Assembly: GCA_046292465.1 (NCBI GenBank)
Contig: JBKBRB010000008.1
Coordinates: 35,571 to 99,570 of the forward strand
Direction of reading: 5' to 3'
Length of the DNA: 64,000 nt
Origin: JANWWM01 sp046292465
GTDB taxonomy: Bacteria > Bacteroidota > Chlorobiia > Chlorobiales > Thermochlorobacteraceae
How positions within the stretch are numbered: the first letter of the stretch is position 1; every line of letters begins with the position of its first letter. Both the position numbers and the translations under genes were made by a program. Below are positions 9,309-17,615 of the stretch, piece after piece. Below the pieces are notes generated by a model. That model worked only from the letters and a program-made list of their open reading frames with translations. It was not told the DNA's origin and did no database searches.

Positions 9309-9485
9309 TTATTCACAGCATGAAGCGCATTCGGCGCAAGTGGCACAACCCGAAGTGCAGTCGCCACAGGTGCAAACGGTGCAACACACAGTTGCACAGC
9401 ACGATTGGGCGTCTGAAACTTCCGCCTTTTGCGGTGCAAAACTGAACAAGAAGAAAATTGCCGAAAAAAGGATAATGGATTTCAT
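9309..9485 (-). CDS. 58-residue secreted cysteine-rich peptide
   Basis: Starting at MKSIILFSAI (ATG at 9485), a hydrophobic signal segment of about 17 residues is followed by a short linker and a tail with 12 cysteines within residues 29-57, in motifs such as CC, CTC, CATCAEC and CC. The density resembles metallothioneins, and the signal peptide would place it in the periplasm. I do not recognise a family. A longer frame upstream of the ATG exists but would add a stretch without signal character. It lies between two other cysteine-bearing exported proteins in the same direction, which supports a metal-sequestration role (inference). Confidence 0.7.
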   Translation of the reverse strand: MKSIILFSAIFFLFSFAPQKAEVSDAQSCCATVCCTVCTCGDCTSGCATCAECASCCE

Positions 9486-9562
9486 CGTGAAATAGTGTTT
9501 AAGTTTAGAATTACGGTTTGAAAAATCAACGCACAATCTCGTGCGAAAGAACACCGTGAATC

Positions 9563-9925
9563 CTAAATCAAAAACACTTGTAGGAAGGCTTGTGTCGGTG
9601 GCGAATATGCCAAGCAGATGCGATTCGGAACGACGAACTCAGAAGAAACAAGGAGCGGAGGAAACTCAACAAACGAAACGAGTTCGGGCGAAGAAATTGA
9701 AACTTGTGCGGATTCAAACGACTTTTCGGTCTTCATCTTTTCTGCATTCACACTGCCGTCGGGGCAACAGTCGTGTGCATCAGTGCAAGCCTTTGGCGTG
9801 CTTGGTGCAGAGCAGCACGAGTGCTCCGAAGAGGCTTGCATCATTGCCGCGCATTGGCAGAGCGGAATGGTGTAAAGCACAAACGAAACGAGGAAAATGA
9901 AAATATGTAGCGTGCGTTTTGGCAT
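9563..9925 (-). CDS. exported cysteine-containing hypothetical protein
   Basis: 120 residues with an N-terminal hydrophobic segment (about 7-26) and cysteine pairs in EHSCCSAP (C37, C38), C47 and HDCCPDG (C53, C54), then a Ser/Glu-rich region and hydrophobic C-terminus. Short proteins with a HSCC...DCCP signature are often found beside metal-efflux or mercury genes in Bacteroidota, which matches the neighbours here, but no function is established. It is the first gene of the four-gene minus-strand cluster and diverges from the M1 peptidase. Confidence 0.65.
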   Translation of the reverse strand: MPKRTLHIFIFLVSFVLYTIPLCQCAAMMQASSEHSCCSAPSTPKACTDAHDCCPDGSVNAEKMKTEKSFESAQVSISSPELVSFVEFPPLLVSSEFVVPNRICLAYSPPTQAFLQVFLI

Positions 9926-9970
9926 CGATTCAACTCAAAATTTCTTTGAAGATAAAATTTTAATCGAAAT

Positions 9971-9999
9971 TTGCAATAACTTTAACTTTCCTGTATCAA
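9971..9999 (+). promoter_or_regulatory. possible promoter of the M1 peptidase lipoprotein gene
   Basis: TTGCAA and TATCAA are separated by 17 bases. Transcription would begin only about 6 bases before the ATG at 10012, so the mRNA would have almost no leader. No Shine-Dalgarno sequence is visible before that ATG, which fits a leaderless or near-leaderless message. Motif evidence only. Confidence 0.3.
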
Positions 10000-10011
10000 A
10001 AATCACATCGC

Positions 10012-12117
10012 ATGAAAACTGCATCTCAATCGCTTTCAAAAGCCTGCATCCCATTGCTTTTTCTGATGATTTCCGCCTGCGCCTCGTCCAATACGGCAAC
10101 AGAAGACGACAAAATGAATCTTGACACAACTGCCGATACGGTCTTTGAGCCGATTCAAATTGGCGGCAAGCGTGTGCCGTTTGAGAATGAATCGATGTTT
10201 CGTCGGTTTGATTGGATGCTTTCGCCATATCGCACGGGGTCGGGTGCGCCATCGCATCTTTACTGGCAAAATCGTGCGGACTATGTCATTTCTGCAAAGA
10301 TTGACACCGTCGAGCATGGGCTTTCTGGAAAAGAAACGATTACTTACACGAATAATTCGCCCGATACGCTTTACTATGTGTGGGTTCAGCTCGACCAGAA
10401 TCTTTCCAATCCCAAAATGCGACCGCGCTTAATTAAGCAAGCCGACGACCCGACCGAGCCGTCGCTCTTCCGCTCCTCTGAATTTGATGGCGGAATGGAA
10501 ATCACCGACGTCGAGGTCATCACATTGCAGTCGGTCAAAAAAGGCAAGCGTGTGGTTTCGTCAAAGAAAACTAAAACGAAAGCCAAGTTCAAAATCAACG
10601 ATACGATGATGCGTATCGACTTGCCCGAACCGCTTGCGCCAAATGGCGGCACAGTGCAACTTGAAATGGCGTGGTCGTTTCCGATTCCATTTACAGGACG
10701 CATGGGGCGCGAAGAGTGCAAGCAAGGTTGGGTATATCAAATTGCGCAGTGGTATCCGCGCATGTGTGTTTATGACGACATTTCGGGGTGGAACACCGAC
10801 CAATATCTCGGTGCGGGCGAGTTCTACACGGAATATGGTTCATTTGACGTGAAACTCACCGTTCCAGCCAATCACATTTGTTTGGCGACGGGCACGCTTC
10901 AAAATCCAAACGAAGTGCTAACGCCAACGCTGCGCGAGCGATTAGCCAAAGCCGCTAAAAGCGATGAAACCGTGATGATTATTGCTCGCGACGAAGTCGG
11001 CGCGTCATTTACACGTCCAAAACGAACAGGCGAACTGACTTGGCACTACAAAGCCGATAATGTGCGCGACTTTGCTTTTGCTTCTTCGGCGGCATTTATT
11101 TGGGACGCCGCGCAATGGAACGGCATCTTGGCGCAATCGCTCTATCCCGTCGAGGGACAACAAATGTGGAAAGAATCCACGCAATATGTTCGATTCGCGC
11201 TCAAAGAATTTTCCGAAAAGTGGTTTCCCTATCCATACAGCACGATGATTAACGTCAACGGCTCGGTGCCGGGCGGAATGGAATATCCGATGATGATTTT
11301 CTGCCGCGAGCGGTATAATGATTTTCGGCTCTTCGCCGTTACACTGCACGAAGTCGGGCACACATGGTTTCCGATGATTGTGCAAAATAACGAGCGGCGA
11401 TATGCGTGGCTCGACGAAGGCTTGAACTCGTTTATTTGTTACTACGGCGAAAAAGAAAAATATCCTGAACGCAAGGCAAGACGCGGCGAAGGACGCGACA
11501 TTGTGCCGTATATGCGCTCCGAAACGCACCAACCGTTGATGACGCACCCGCACGCCATTCTCAATCTCGGTCAAAATGCTTATGCCAAAACAGCAGCGGC
11601 ACTGGTTGCCTTGCGCGAAGTGGTGCTCGGCGAAGAGCGTTTCGATATGGCATTTAAGGAATACATCAAGCGTTGGAAATTCAAACACCCCACGCCCGAA
11701 GATTTCTTCCGAACTATTGAAGATGCCGCCGGTGAAGACTTGGCGTGGTTTTGGCGTGGCTGGTTCTACACAACAGCGCAACTCGACCAATCTGTCGACT
11801 CCGTCCACACGCTCGATTCGCTCGATCAATACTACAACCGCATTTTTCTTGTCAATCGTAAAGAGATGGTCATGCCGATTGAAATGGAAATTACTTACGA
11901 GGACGGCTCAACCGAGCGGCGCAAGTTGCCCGTTGAAATCTGGCTACAAGGCAATGTGTTTGTTGCGCCGGTGTGGTCGGAAAAGAAAATCGTCGGCGTT
12001 GAGTTAGACCCCGATAAAAAACTGCCTGATGTGGATTTGTCCAATAACAAACTCTTTGACCCGAAATACAAACAGACAAATAAAGCCGAACCTAACACAG
12101 ACGGAGAAAATCCTTGA
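10012..12117 (+). CDS. M1-family metallopeptidase lipoprotein
   Basis: 701 residues with lipobox MISAC (Cys23), so anchored to a membrane on the periplasmic side or exported. An N-terminal beta domain precedes the catalytic domain: GSVPGGMEYPM is the family's substrate-binding GxMEN-like motif, and zinc ligands are H446 and H450 of HEVGHTW with E469 (WLDEGLNSF), 19 residues after the second His as expected for gluzincins. Catalytic base E447. The C-terminal 100 residues are beta-rich. Likely an aminopeptidase degrading exported peptides; specificity unknown. A second M1 protein lies at 47998-50022. Confidence 0.92.
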   Translation: MKTASQSLSKACIPLLFLMISACASSNTATEDDKMNLDTTADTVFEPIQIGGKRVPFENESMFRRFDWMLSPYRTGSGAPSHLYWQNRADYVISAKIDTVEHGLSGKETITYTNNSPDTLYYVWVQLDQNLSNPKMRPRLIKQADDPTEPSLFRSSEFDGGMEITDVEVITLQSVKKGKRVVSSKKTKTKAKFKINDTMMRIDLPEPLAPNGGTVQLEMAWSFPIPFTGRMGREECKQGWVYQIAQWYPRMCVYDDISGWNTDQYLGAGEFYTEYGSFDVKLTVPANHICLATGTLQNPNEVLTPTLRERLAKAAKSDETVMIIARDEVGASFTRPKRTGELTWHYKADNVRDFAFASSAAFIWDAAQWNGILAQSLYPVEGQQMWKESTQYVRFALKEFSEKWFPYPYSTMINVNGSVPGGMEYPMMIFCRERYNDFRLFAVTLHEVGHTWFPMIVQNNERRYAWLDEGLNSFICYYGEKEKYPERKARRGEGRDIVPYMRSETHQPLMTHPHAILNLGQNAYAKTAAALVALREVVLGEERFDMAFKEYIKRWKFKHPTPEDFFRTIEDAAGEDLAWFWRGWFYTTAQLDQSVDSVHTLDSLDQYYNRIFLVNRKEMVMPIEMEITYEDGSTERRKLPVEIWLQGNVFVAPVWSEKKIVGVELDPDKKLPDVDLSNNKLFDPKYKQTNKAEPNTDGENP

Positions 12118-12170
12118 AAAGTGTGAGAACAAAGATTAAGGTGAGCACGATAATCAAGCCATGCCATAAG

Positions 12171-12198
12171 AAGCGACTCGGGGTTCGGGTCGCTTTTT
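12171..12198 (+). terminator. terminator after the M1 peptidase gene
   Basis: AAGCGACTC pairs with GGGTCGCTT (one G-U) around GGGGTTC, followed by TTTTT minus one base of the stem. It lies 53 bases after the stop codon and separates this gene from lptD. The stretch from here to 12376 holds nothing else I can identify. Confidence 0.8.
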
Positions 12199-12376
12199 CG
12201 TTAACGGAAAAGTTTGTTGCCGGAAAAGGCATTTCTACGACTGTGGCGAAAAAAGTAAGTTTGCGCGTATTTTGTAGCCATATCGCGGATGCGTGAAATA
12301 AAGTTCAACAACGAAATGAGTGTAATGCGTCGCCTGCAACCTTCAACTGCGAAGCCGATTCGCAACGCCAACCTTC

Positions 12377-15253
12377 GTGAAAAACGCTGACGTGAGCATA
12401 AACTTCCAACAAGTTTTCAAACACAACGACAAGACCGCGAAATTGAGAATATGTTGGTTTGTCGGATTGATGCTCATGCAAATGCTTTTTGCGTGTCAAA
12501 CATCAAAGCCAACAGGCACAGAGCCGAAGCCGCCAAGCGTTCAGCGATTGGTTGACGCGATGAAAGCCGCCGATTCGCTCCGTCAAGCCGATGCCGATTC
12601 GGTCGCGCTCCCGACGCTCACCGATTCTATTTTTGCAGCGCGTCTCGATACGGCAACGCTCAAGCCCGAAGCCCTTCCGCCTGTGGCGAATGATGAACTC
12701 GATACCATCATCGTCTATACTGCCAAAGACTCTATCATTTACGACCTGACGAACAAAACCATGTCGCTCTTTGGCGATGCGAAAATCACCTATCAAGAAT
12801 TTCGCTTGAACGCGCCGAAAGTTGTTATCGACACAAGAGTCAACATTCTCGATGCTGAAAGCAATCGCGACAGTGCTAATAAGCCGATTGATATTCCCAA
12901 ATTCAGCGATGCAGGCGGCACTTACGACGCTGTGAAAATGAGCTACAACTTCAAAACCAAACGCGGCAAAATTCGCGAAGTAACCACCGAGCTCGACAAC
13001 GGCTATTACAGCGGCGAAAACATCAAGCGCATGGAAGATGGTGTGTTGAATGTGAAGAACGGACGCTATTACACTTGCAACCATGACCCGCCGCATTACT
13101 GGTTTCAATGCGAGAACATGAAACTCATTCCGGGCGACCGCGTGATTGCGCGACCTGTGGTGATGTATGTCGAAGGCGTGCCGGTGTTTTATTTGCCGTT
13201 TGCATTTTTCCTCACGCGAAGCGGCAGACAATCGGGAATCATTATGCCACGATACGGACGCGATAACTTTCGCGGATTTTTTCTCGCACAAGGCGGCTAC
13301 TATTGGGCACTTTCCGATTACTACGATTTGAGACTTGAAGGCGACGCAGGAACATTCGGCAGTTGGGCAACGCGCGGACGCTTCCGCTATAAAGAACGCT
13401 ATGACCTTGACGGCTCAATCGAGGGGCAGTTCGAGCGGCTCGTGCGCGGCGAAATCACCGACCCCGACTACTTCCGAAACGAAAACTGGTATATCAACAT
13501 TCAACATCAACAGCGATTCGACCCCACCACACAACTGAGCGGAAACTTGCGCTTTGCAGGCGGCAATCAATTCAGCGTCAATTCATTCAACCCCATTGAC
13601 GCGCTCCAACAACAAGCAACTTCCACGCTTACGCTCACCAAAACTTTTGCCGAAGGACAACGAAGCACGACCATCGGCTACAGCCGAAACCAAAATTTGC
13701 GCGTTACCGACGTCTCACAAAGCATTACCGCAAGTTTTTATCAAGCGCGACTCTTTCCGTTCAAAACGCGCAAAAGCACCGACGGCTTCCTGCAACGCAT
13801 TGCGATTGATTTGCCGAATACAAGCGTGAGCGGCAACTACAACAACACTGACACAACCTTTTCACGCACGCTCAGCGGCGCGTTTAATTCAACGGTGAGT
13901 TATCAATTCTCACCACAGTCGAACTACTTGCTCTCACAAGGCTTTTCGTTCAATGCGTCGCAGATTTCGCGCACAGGCGTTGAAGATTTATCGGGCGCGT
14001 CGCTCACCATGCCGCTCTCGTTCAGCGGAACGCTTTTGCGATATTTCAACGCCAACATTGCATTTACCTACAATCAATTTTTCAACGACCGTAGCATCAC
14101 GCGCTTTTTCAATCCATCAGATTCAACCGTCGTAACGCAGGTCAATCGTCGCTTAACGCGCTACTACACTTATCAATTTTCAACGGGCGTTCAAACGCGC
14201 CTTTACGGAACGCTCTTTACAGGCTTTTTAGAAAATCTTGTTGGACTTAAAGCCGTGCGTCATACGCTCAACCCAATCATCTCGTATAACTTCAATCCTG
14301 ACTTCACGCGCGAAGAATTTGGCTACTTCGGCAGTTATGTTGGTCTGAATGGTGAGCGCGTGCGCTACAATCGATTTGAGGGCGCACTTTTCAGCGGCGT
14401 TCCAACCGAAAGCCAATCGCTCAACCTAAACATCAACAACATCTTCGAGGCGAAGGTCAAAACCCTTGATACCACAAAAGCCATCGACGACCCTGAACGC
14501 AACGAAAAGAAAGTGCAATTCTTAAACGCCAGCGTGAGCACGGCTTACAACTTCGCCGCACGCGACGGATTTAATTGGTCAAATGTCAATCTCTCGGCAA
14601 ACAGCACCACGATTCCGAACCTTTCGCTCAATGCGAGTGCGTCATTTACGTTTTATGGCTTCAACGATAGCACGGGCGCGACGATTCCTGTTTTGAACCG
14701 CAAGCAAGGCGGCGGCGTGTTACGGTTTCTCACAGGCAACCTGCAACTTTCAACGGGCTTTCGCGGCGAGCGCAAACAAAATCCCAATAGGCTCATTCAG
14801 CAAGATTCAGCAAGGCTTTTGGGACAACAGCAACAGCAAATGCAAAACCAAATCGGCGTAGCAGGATTGCCACAAACCGACTTTCGCTCGCTCGGTCAAA
14901 ATGTCGATTTCGATGTGCCGTGGGATTTGAACTTTGCCGTCAACATTCAAGCCAATCGGCAAAATCCCTTGTTGCCTGTGCAATACGACGCACAACTTTC
15001 GGCAAACGGTGGCATTTCAATTACGCCGAATTGGCAACTGCGCGGAAGCCTGACGTATCTCTTCAAACAACGTCAATTTGTCGCGCCGCAAATTTCCATC
15101 AATCGCGATTTGCATTGTTGGACGATGAGTTTTCAGTGGACGCCTGTCGGGCAGTTCCGCAGTTACTTCTTCACGCTTCAAGTGAAAGCCCCACAACTGC
15201 GCGACATTCGAATCGAGCAAAACGAGCCTTCGCAAAATCTTTTCGGTGATTAG
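12377..15253 (+). CDS. lptD: LPS-assembly protein LptD-like outer-membrane protein
   Basis: About 958 residues. Residues about 110-290 form the OstA/LptA-like beta-jellyroll (KTMSLFGDAKITYQEFRL and NGYYSGENIKRM), followed by a Cys pair region (YYTCNHDPPHYWFQCENM) and a long C-terminal barrel with repeated amphipathic strands. The LptD role is to insert lipopolysaccharide into the outer leaflet. The GTG at 12377 is the longest start; a TTG further in would give MRICWFVGL leading to LFAC, a short signal with a lipobox-like end, so the true start is uncertain. The last four bases overlap the convergent TPR gene. Presence of lpxK and a DUF374 acyltransferase in the window agrees with LPS synthesis. 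Confidence 0.82.
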   Translation: MKNADVSINFQQVFKHNDKTAKLRICWFVGLMLMQMLFACQTSKPTGTEPKPPSVQRLVDAMKAADSLRQADADSVALPTLTDSIFAARLDTATLKPEALPPVANDELDTIIVYTAKDSIIYDLTNKTMSLFGDAKITYQEFRLNAPKVVIDTRVNILDAESNRDSANKPIDIPKFSDAGGTYDAVKMSYNFKTKRGKIREVTTELDNGYYSGENIKRMEDGVLNVKNGRYYTCNHDPPHYWFQCENMKLIPGDRVIARPVVMYVEGVPVFYLPFAFFLTRSGRQSGIIMPRYGRDNFRGFFLAQGGYYWALSDYYDLRLEGDAGTFGSWATRGRFRYKERYDLDGSIEGQFERLVRGEITDPDYFRNENWYINIQHQQRFDPTTQLSGNLRFAGGNQFSVNSFNPIDALQQQATSTLTLTKTFAEGQRSTTIGYSRNQNLRVTDVSQSITASFYQARLFPFKTRKSTDGFLQRIAIDLPNTSVSGNYNNTDTTFSRTLSGAFNSTVSYQFSPQSNYLLSQGFSFNASQISRTGVEDLSGASLTMPLSFSGTLLRYFNANIAFTYNQFFNDRSITRFFNPSDSTVVTQVNRRLTRYYTYQFSTGVQTRLYGTLFTGFLENLVGLKAVRHTLNPIISYNFNPDFTREEFGYFGSYVGLNGERVRYNRFEGALFSGVPTESQSLNLNINNIFEAKVKTLDTTKAIDDPERNEKKVQFLNASVSTAYNFAARDGFNWSNVNLSANSTTIPNLSLNASASFTFYGFNDSTGATIPVLNRKQGGGVLRFLTGNLQLSTGFRGERKQNPNRLIQQDSARLLGQQQQQMQNQIGVAGLPQTDFRSLGQNVDFDVPWDLNFAVNIQANRQNPLLPVQYDAQLSANGGISITPNWQLRGSLTYLFKQRQFVAPQISINRDLHCWTMSFQWTPVGQFRSYFFTLQVKAPQLRDIRIEQNEPSQNLFGD

Positions 15254-16194
15254 GATTCAGGCGGAAAGCGGCGCGGGAGCGAGGGATTTTTCGCATACAA
15301 CTCCCCTAAAGCCAAATAAGTGAGAATTTCGCCGAAACGGTCTTTGATTTTCAGGCGAAGAATCAAACTTTGCCAATGATGCTCAAATGCAGTTTGAACA
15401 TCGCCTAAATAGTGATAGCATCGTCCAATAATGTTCAAGGAAAGAGCCGTGCCGTAGCCATCGTTTAATTGTTCGTGAATGGAAAGGCTTTCTTTGGCGA
15501 AGGTCAGAGCCGTGTGGTAATCGGACATATCGGAATAAATGTTGGCGATGTTGTTGAGCGACATGGCAATGCCGCTAACCTCGTTGATGCGGCGGCGAAT
15601 GTTCAAACTTTCCTCGTGCACTTCAAGGGCGGATTTAAGGTCGTGAGTGGTGCGAAAAACAACGCCGATATTGTTGAGTGCCATTGCAATTCCTGATGAA
15701 TCGCCAACAAGGCGCACCTGCGCTAAACTGATTTGATAATACTCCGTTGCTTTGAGGTAATCGCCCAAGTTGAAGAAGACATTGGCAATCGTGTTTGCCG
15801 CGCGTCCGAGCAGTTTTGCGTCTTGATGCGCTTCGGCAAGAGCATAACTTTTTTGAAGGAGCGGAAGGGCATCGGAAAAGTTAGAAAGGTAATACTTCGC
15901 AAGGGCGAAAAAGTAATAAGCATCGGCGGCATAGCGATACGGAGTCGAGTTCGTTAAAAGTGCGACCGCAAGCGTGCTGACTTGTTCGGCTTCCTGAAAT
16001 TGAGACAGCCGAGAAAGACAAAGTGAAAGTCCGTTATATGCACGAATCAAGAAGAGAGCGCGAGTAGAAGTATCGGGCAATGCCGAAATGTGTGATAGAG
16101 CGTCACGGAACATAGATTCAGAAACATCGAGCGCGTTATTGCGCATGGTTTCAAATGCTAAAACGAGCGACTGTTCAAGTTCAAGTTCGGTCAT
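15250..16194 (-). CDS. TPR protein
   Basis: 314 residues built almost wholly of TPR units of the 40-residue Rapsyn/LGN-like type (repeated ALNNIGVVFRTTHDLKSALE and SLNNIANIYSDMSDYHTAL). No signal peptide or output domain. It shares the repeat style of the proteins at 37721-38950, 46289-47494 and the histidine kinase at 52578-54506, so it may belong to the same signalling or scaffold family. It follows hemC by 42 bases on the same strand and its stop overlaps lptD's stop by four bases. Confidence 0.88.
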   Translation of the reverse strand: MTELELEQSLVLAFETMRNNALDVSESMFRDALSHISALPDTSTRALFLIRAYNGLSLCLSRLSQFQEAEQVSTLAVALLTNSTPYRYAADAYYFFALAKYYLSNFSDALPLLQKSYALAEAHQDAKLLGRAANTIANVFFNLGDYLKATEYYQISLAQVRLVGDSSGIAMALNNIGVVFRTTHDLKSALEVHEESLNIRRRINEVSGIAMSLNNIANIYSDMSDYHTALTFAKESLSIHEQLNDGYGTALSLNIIGRCYHYLGDVQTAFEHHWQSLILRLKIKDRFGEILTYLALGELYAKNPSLPRRFPPES

Positions 16195-16236
16195 GTTTTG
16201 GAATGAATGACGATGTGCAGCTGGCAGATAAACTTT

Positions 16237-17190
16237 TCATGATTCTCTCGACAGGTTGCGAATCGCGCTCAAAATTTTATCCCCCCCTTGTTGGCGCAAG
16301 CGTTCCGCAAGTTCAATGCCTGTGGCTTCGGCTTGCGCAACCGTCGTAATCTTTGACTTGACGATTGTTTCGCGGAGCGTCTCTTTGCCGTCAAGCGAAC
16401 CAACGAAAGCCGAAAGGGTAAATTGTCCGTCTGCAAACGTAGCGAATGCGCCAATCGGGATTTGGCAACCGCCTTCGAGTGAGCGGAGCAAACTGCGTTC
16501 GGCTTTGGTGGCAAGTTCGGTCTCGAGGTCGTTGAGTCGCTGAACCATGCTGATGATGTCGGTGTCGCCGTCGCGAGTTTCAATGCCGAGCGCGCCTTGC
16601 CCAACAGCAGGCAAGATGAGCTCGTGCGAAAGAATTTCAGAAATGTGCGCGTCTAACGCTAAACGATGAACGCCTGCAAAGGCAAGAAGCATGGCGTCGA
16701 GATTGCTTTCAAAAAATTTTTTGAAGCGCGTGTTAAGATTGCCGCGAATGTCGTGGATTTCAAGGTCAGGGCGAAGCGCAAGCACTTGGGAGCGTCGGCG
16801 CAAACTGCCTGTTGCAAGTTTAGCGTTTTCGGGAAGCGTGAGTAAAGTTGTTGGACTTTTGGAAATGAGCACGTCGCGTGTGTCTTCGCGCTTGGTGATG
16901 GCAGAAATCGCAAGTCCGTCGGGCGTTTGTGTGGGAAGGTCTTTGAGGCTATGAACGGCAAGGTCGATGTCGCCGCGAAGCAAGGCATGCTCGATTTCGC
17001 GTGTGAAAAGCCCCTTGTCGCCGATTTTGGAAAGGGGAGAGTCTAAAATTTTATCGCCTGTGGTTTGAATATGTTGGAGCACAAACTGACGGTCGGGAAA
17101 GTGCTGTTCGAGTGCCGCTTTGACAAATTCGGCTTGCCAGAGCGCGAGCGGACTTTTGCGCGTGCCAATGACGACGGTGTTAGGTTTCAT
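16237..17190 (-). CDS. hemC: porphobilinogen deaminase (hydroxymethylbilane synthase)
   Basis: 317 residues from MKPNTVVIGTRKSPLALWQ. Polymerises four porphobilinogen molecules to hydroxymethylbilane in tetrapyrrole synthesis. The dipyrromethane cofactor cysteine is C242 (LEGGCQIPIG), the same number as in E. coli; HSLKDLPT and GSLRRRSQ are the other signature regions. The ATG at 17190 overlaps the upstream regulator's TGA (ATGA), indicating translational coupling, so the slightly longer start is rejected. Being coupled to a Fur-family regulator suggests iron- or heme-responsive control. Confidence 0.97.
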   Translation of the reverse strand: MKPNTVVIGTRKSPLALWQAEFVKAALEQHFPDRQFVLQHIQTTGDKILDSPLSKIGDKGLFTREIEHALLRGDIDLAVHSLKDLPTQTPDGLAISAITKREDTRDVLISKSPTTLLTLPENAKLATGSLRRRSQVLALRPDLEIHDIRGNLNTRFKKFFESNLDAMLLAFAGVHRLALDAHISEILSHELILPAVGQGALGIETRDGDTDIISMVQRLNDLETELATKAERSLLRSLEGGCQIPIGAFATFADGQFTLSAFVGSLDGKETLRETIVKSKITTVAQAEATGIELAERLRQQGGDKILSAIRNLSRES

Positions 17191-17615
17191 GACTTGTTGG
17201 CACACTCTTCACAGTCGCCGCTAAAGACGACATGGTGAGCGATGTTGCGAAAGCCTGTTTTTTTAGCAATCTCTTGTGAGAGCGCGTCGAGGTTGCAGAG
17301 TTCAATTTCAGAAACTTTGCCGCATGAATTGCAAACAATATGATGATGATGGCTGTGTTTGGCAAACTCAAAACGCATAAACTCATCGCCAAGTTGGACG
17401 CGCGCAATCAAGCCTGCATCGGCAAATTTGTTGAGCGAGCGATAGACGGTCGCCAAATCCATCTTAGCGTCCGCAAGTTCGTGATACAATTCTTGCGCGC
17501 TCATAGGTTTTGTAGCGCGTTCAAGTTTCTCGAGCAGTCTGACGCGCGCATGGGTAACTTTGAAATCGTATTGCCTTAAAAGCGATGCATATTTGTTGGT
17601 CATCGTTGCAGACAT
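17187..17615 (-). CDS. Fur/PerR/Zur-family metalloregulator
   Basis: 142 residues with an N-terminal winged helix (about 1-85; TKPMSAQELYHEL and DLATVYRSLNKFADAGLI) and a C-terminal metal/dimer domain with HSHHHHIVC, CNSCGK and GDCEECA. The two CxxC motifs form the structural zinc site; the His cluster is the regulatory site region. Whether it senses iron, peroxide or zinc cannot be told by eye. It starts directly after the APC permease stop and overlaps hemC by four bases, so permease-regulator-hemC are probably one transcript. Confidence 0.93.
   Translation of the reverse strand: MSATMTNKYASLLRQYDFKVTHARVRLLEKLERATKPMSAQELYHELADAKMDLATVYRSLNKFADAGLIARVQLGDEFMRFEFAKHSHHHHIVCNSCGKVSEIELCNLDALSQEIAKKTGFRNIAHHVVFSGDCEECANKS

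Noticed and set aside
11005..11829. 274-residue minus-strand frame
   Set aside because: Antisense to the M1 peptidase catalytic domain, no family resemblance.
12114..12296. 60-residue frame after the M1 peptidase
   Set aside because: It contains the terminator hairpin at 12171-12198 and has no recognised family or binding site.
12503..13291. 262-residue minus-strand frame
   Set aside because: Antisense to lptD; His- and Val-rich composition typical of an antisense shadow.
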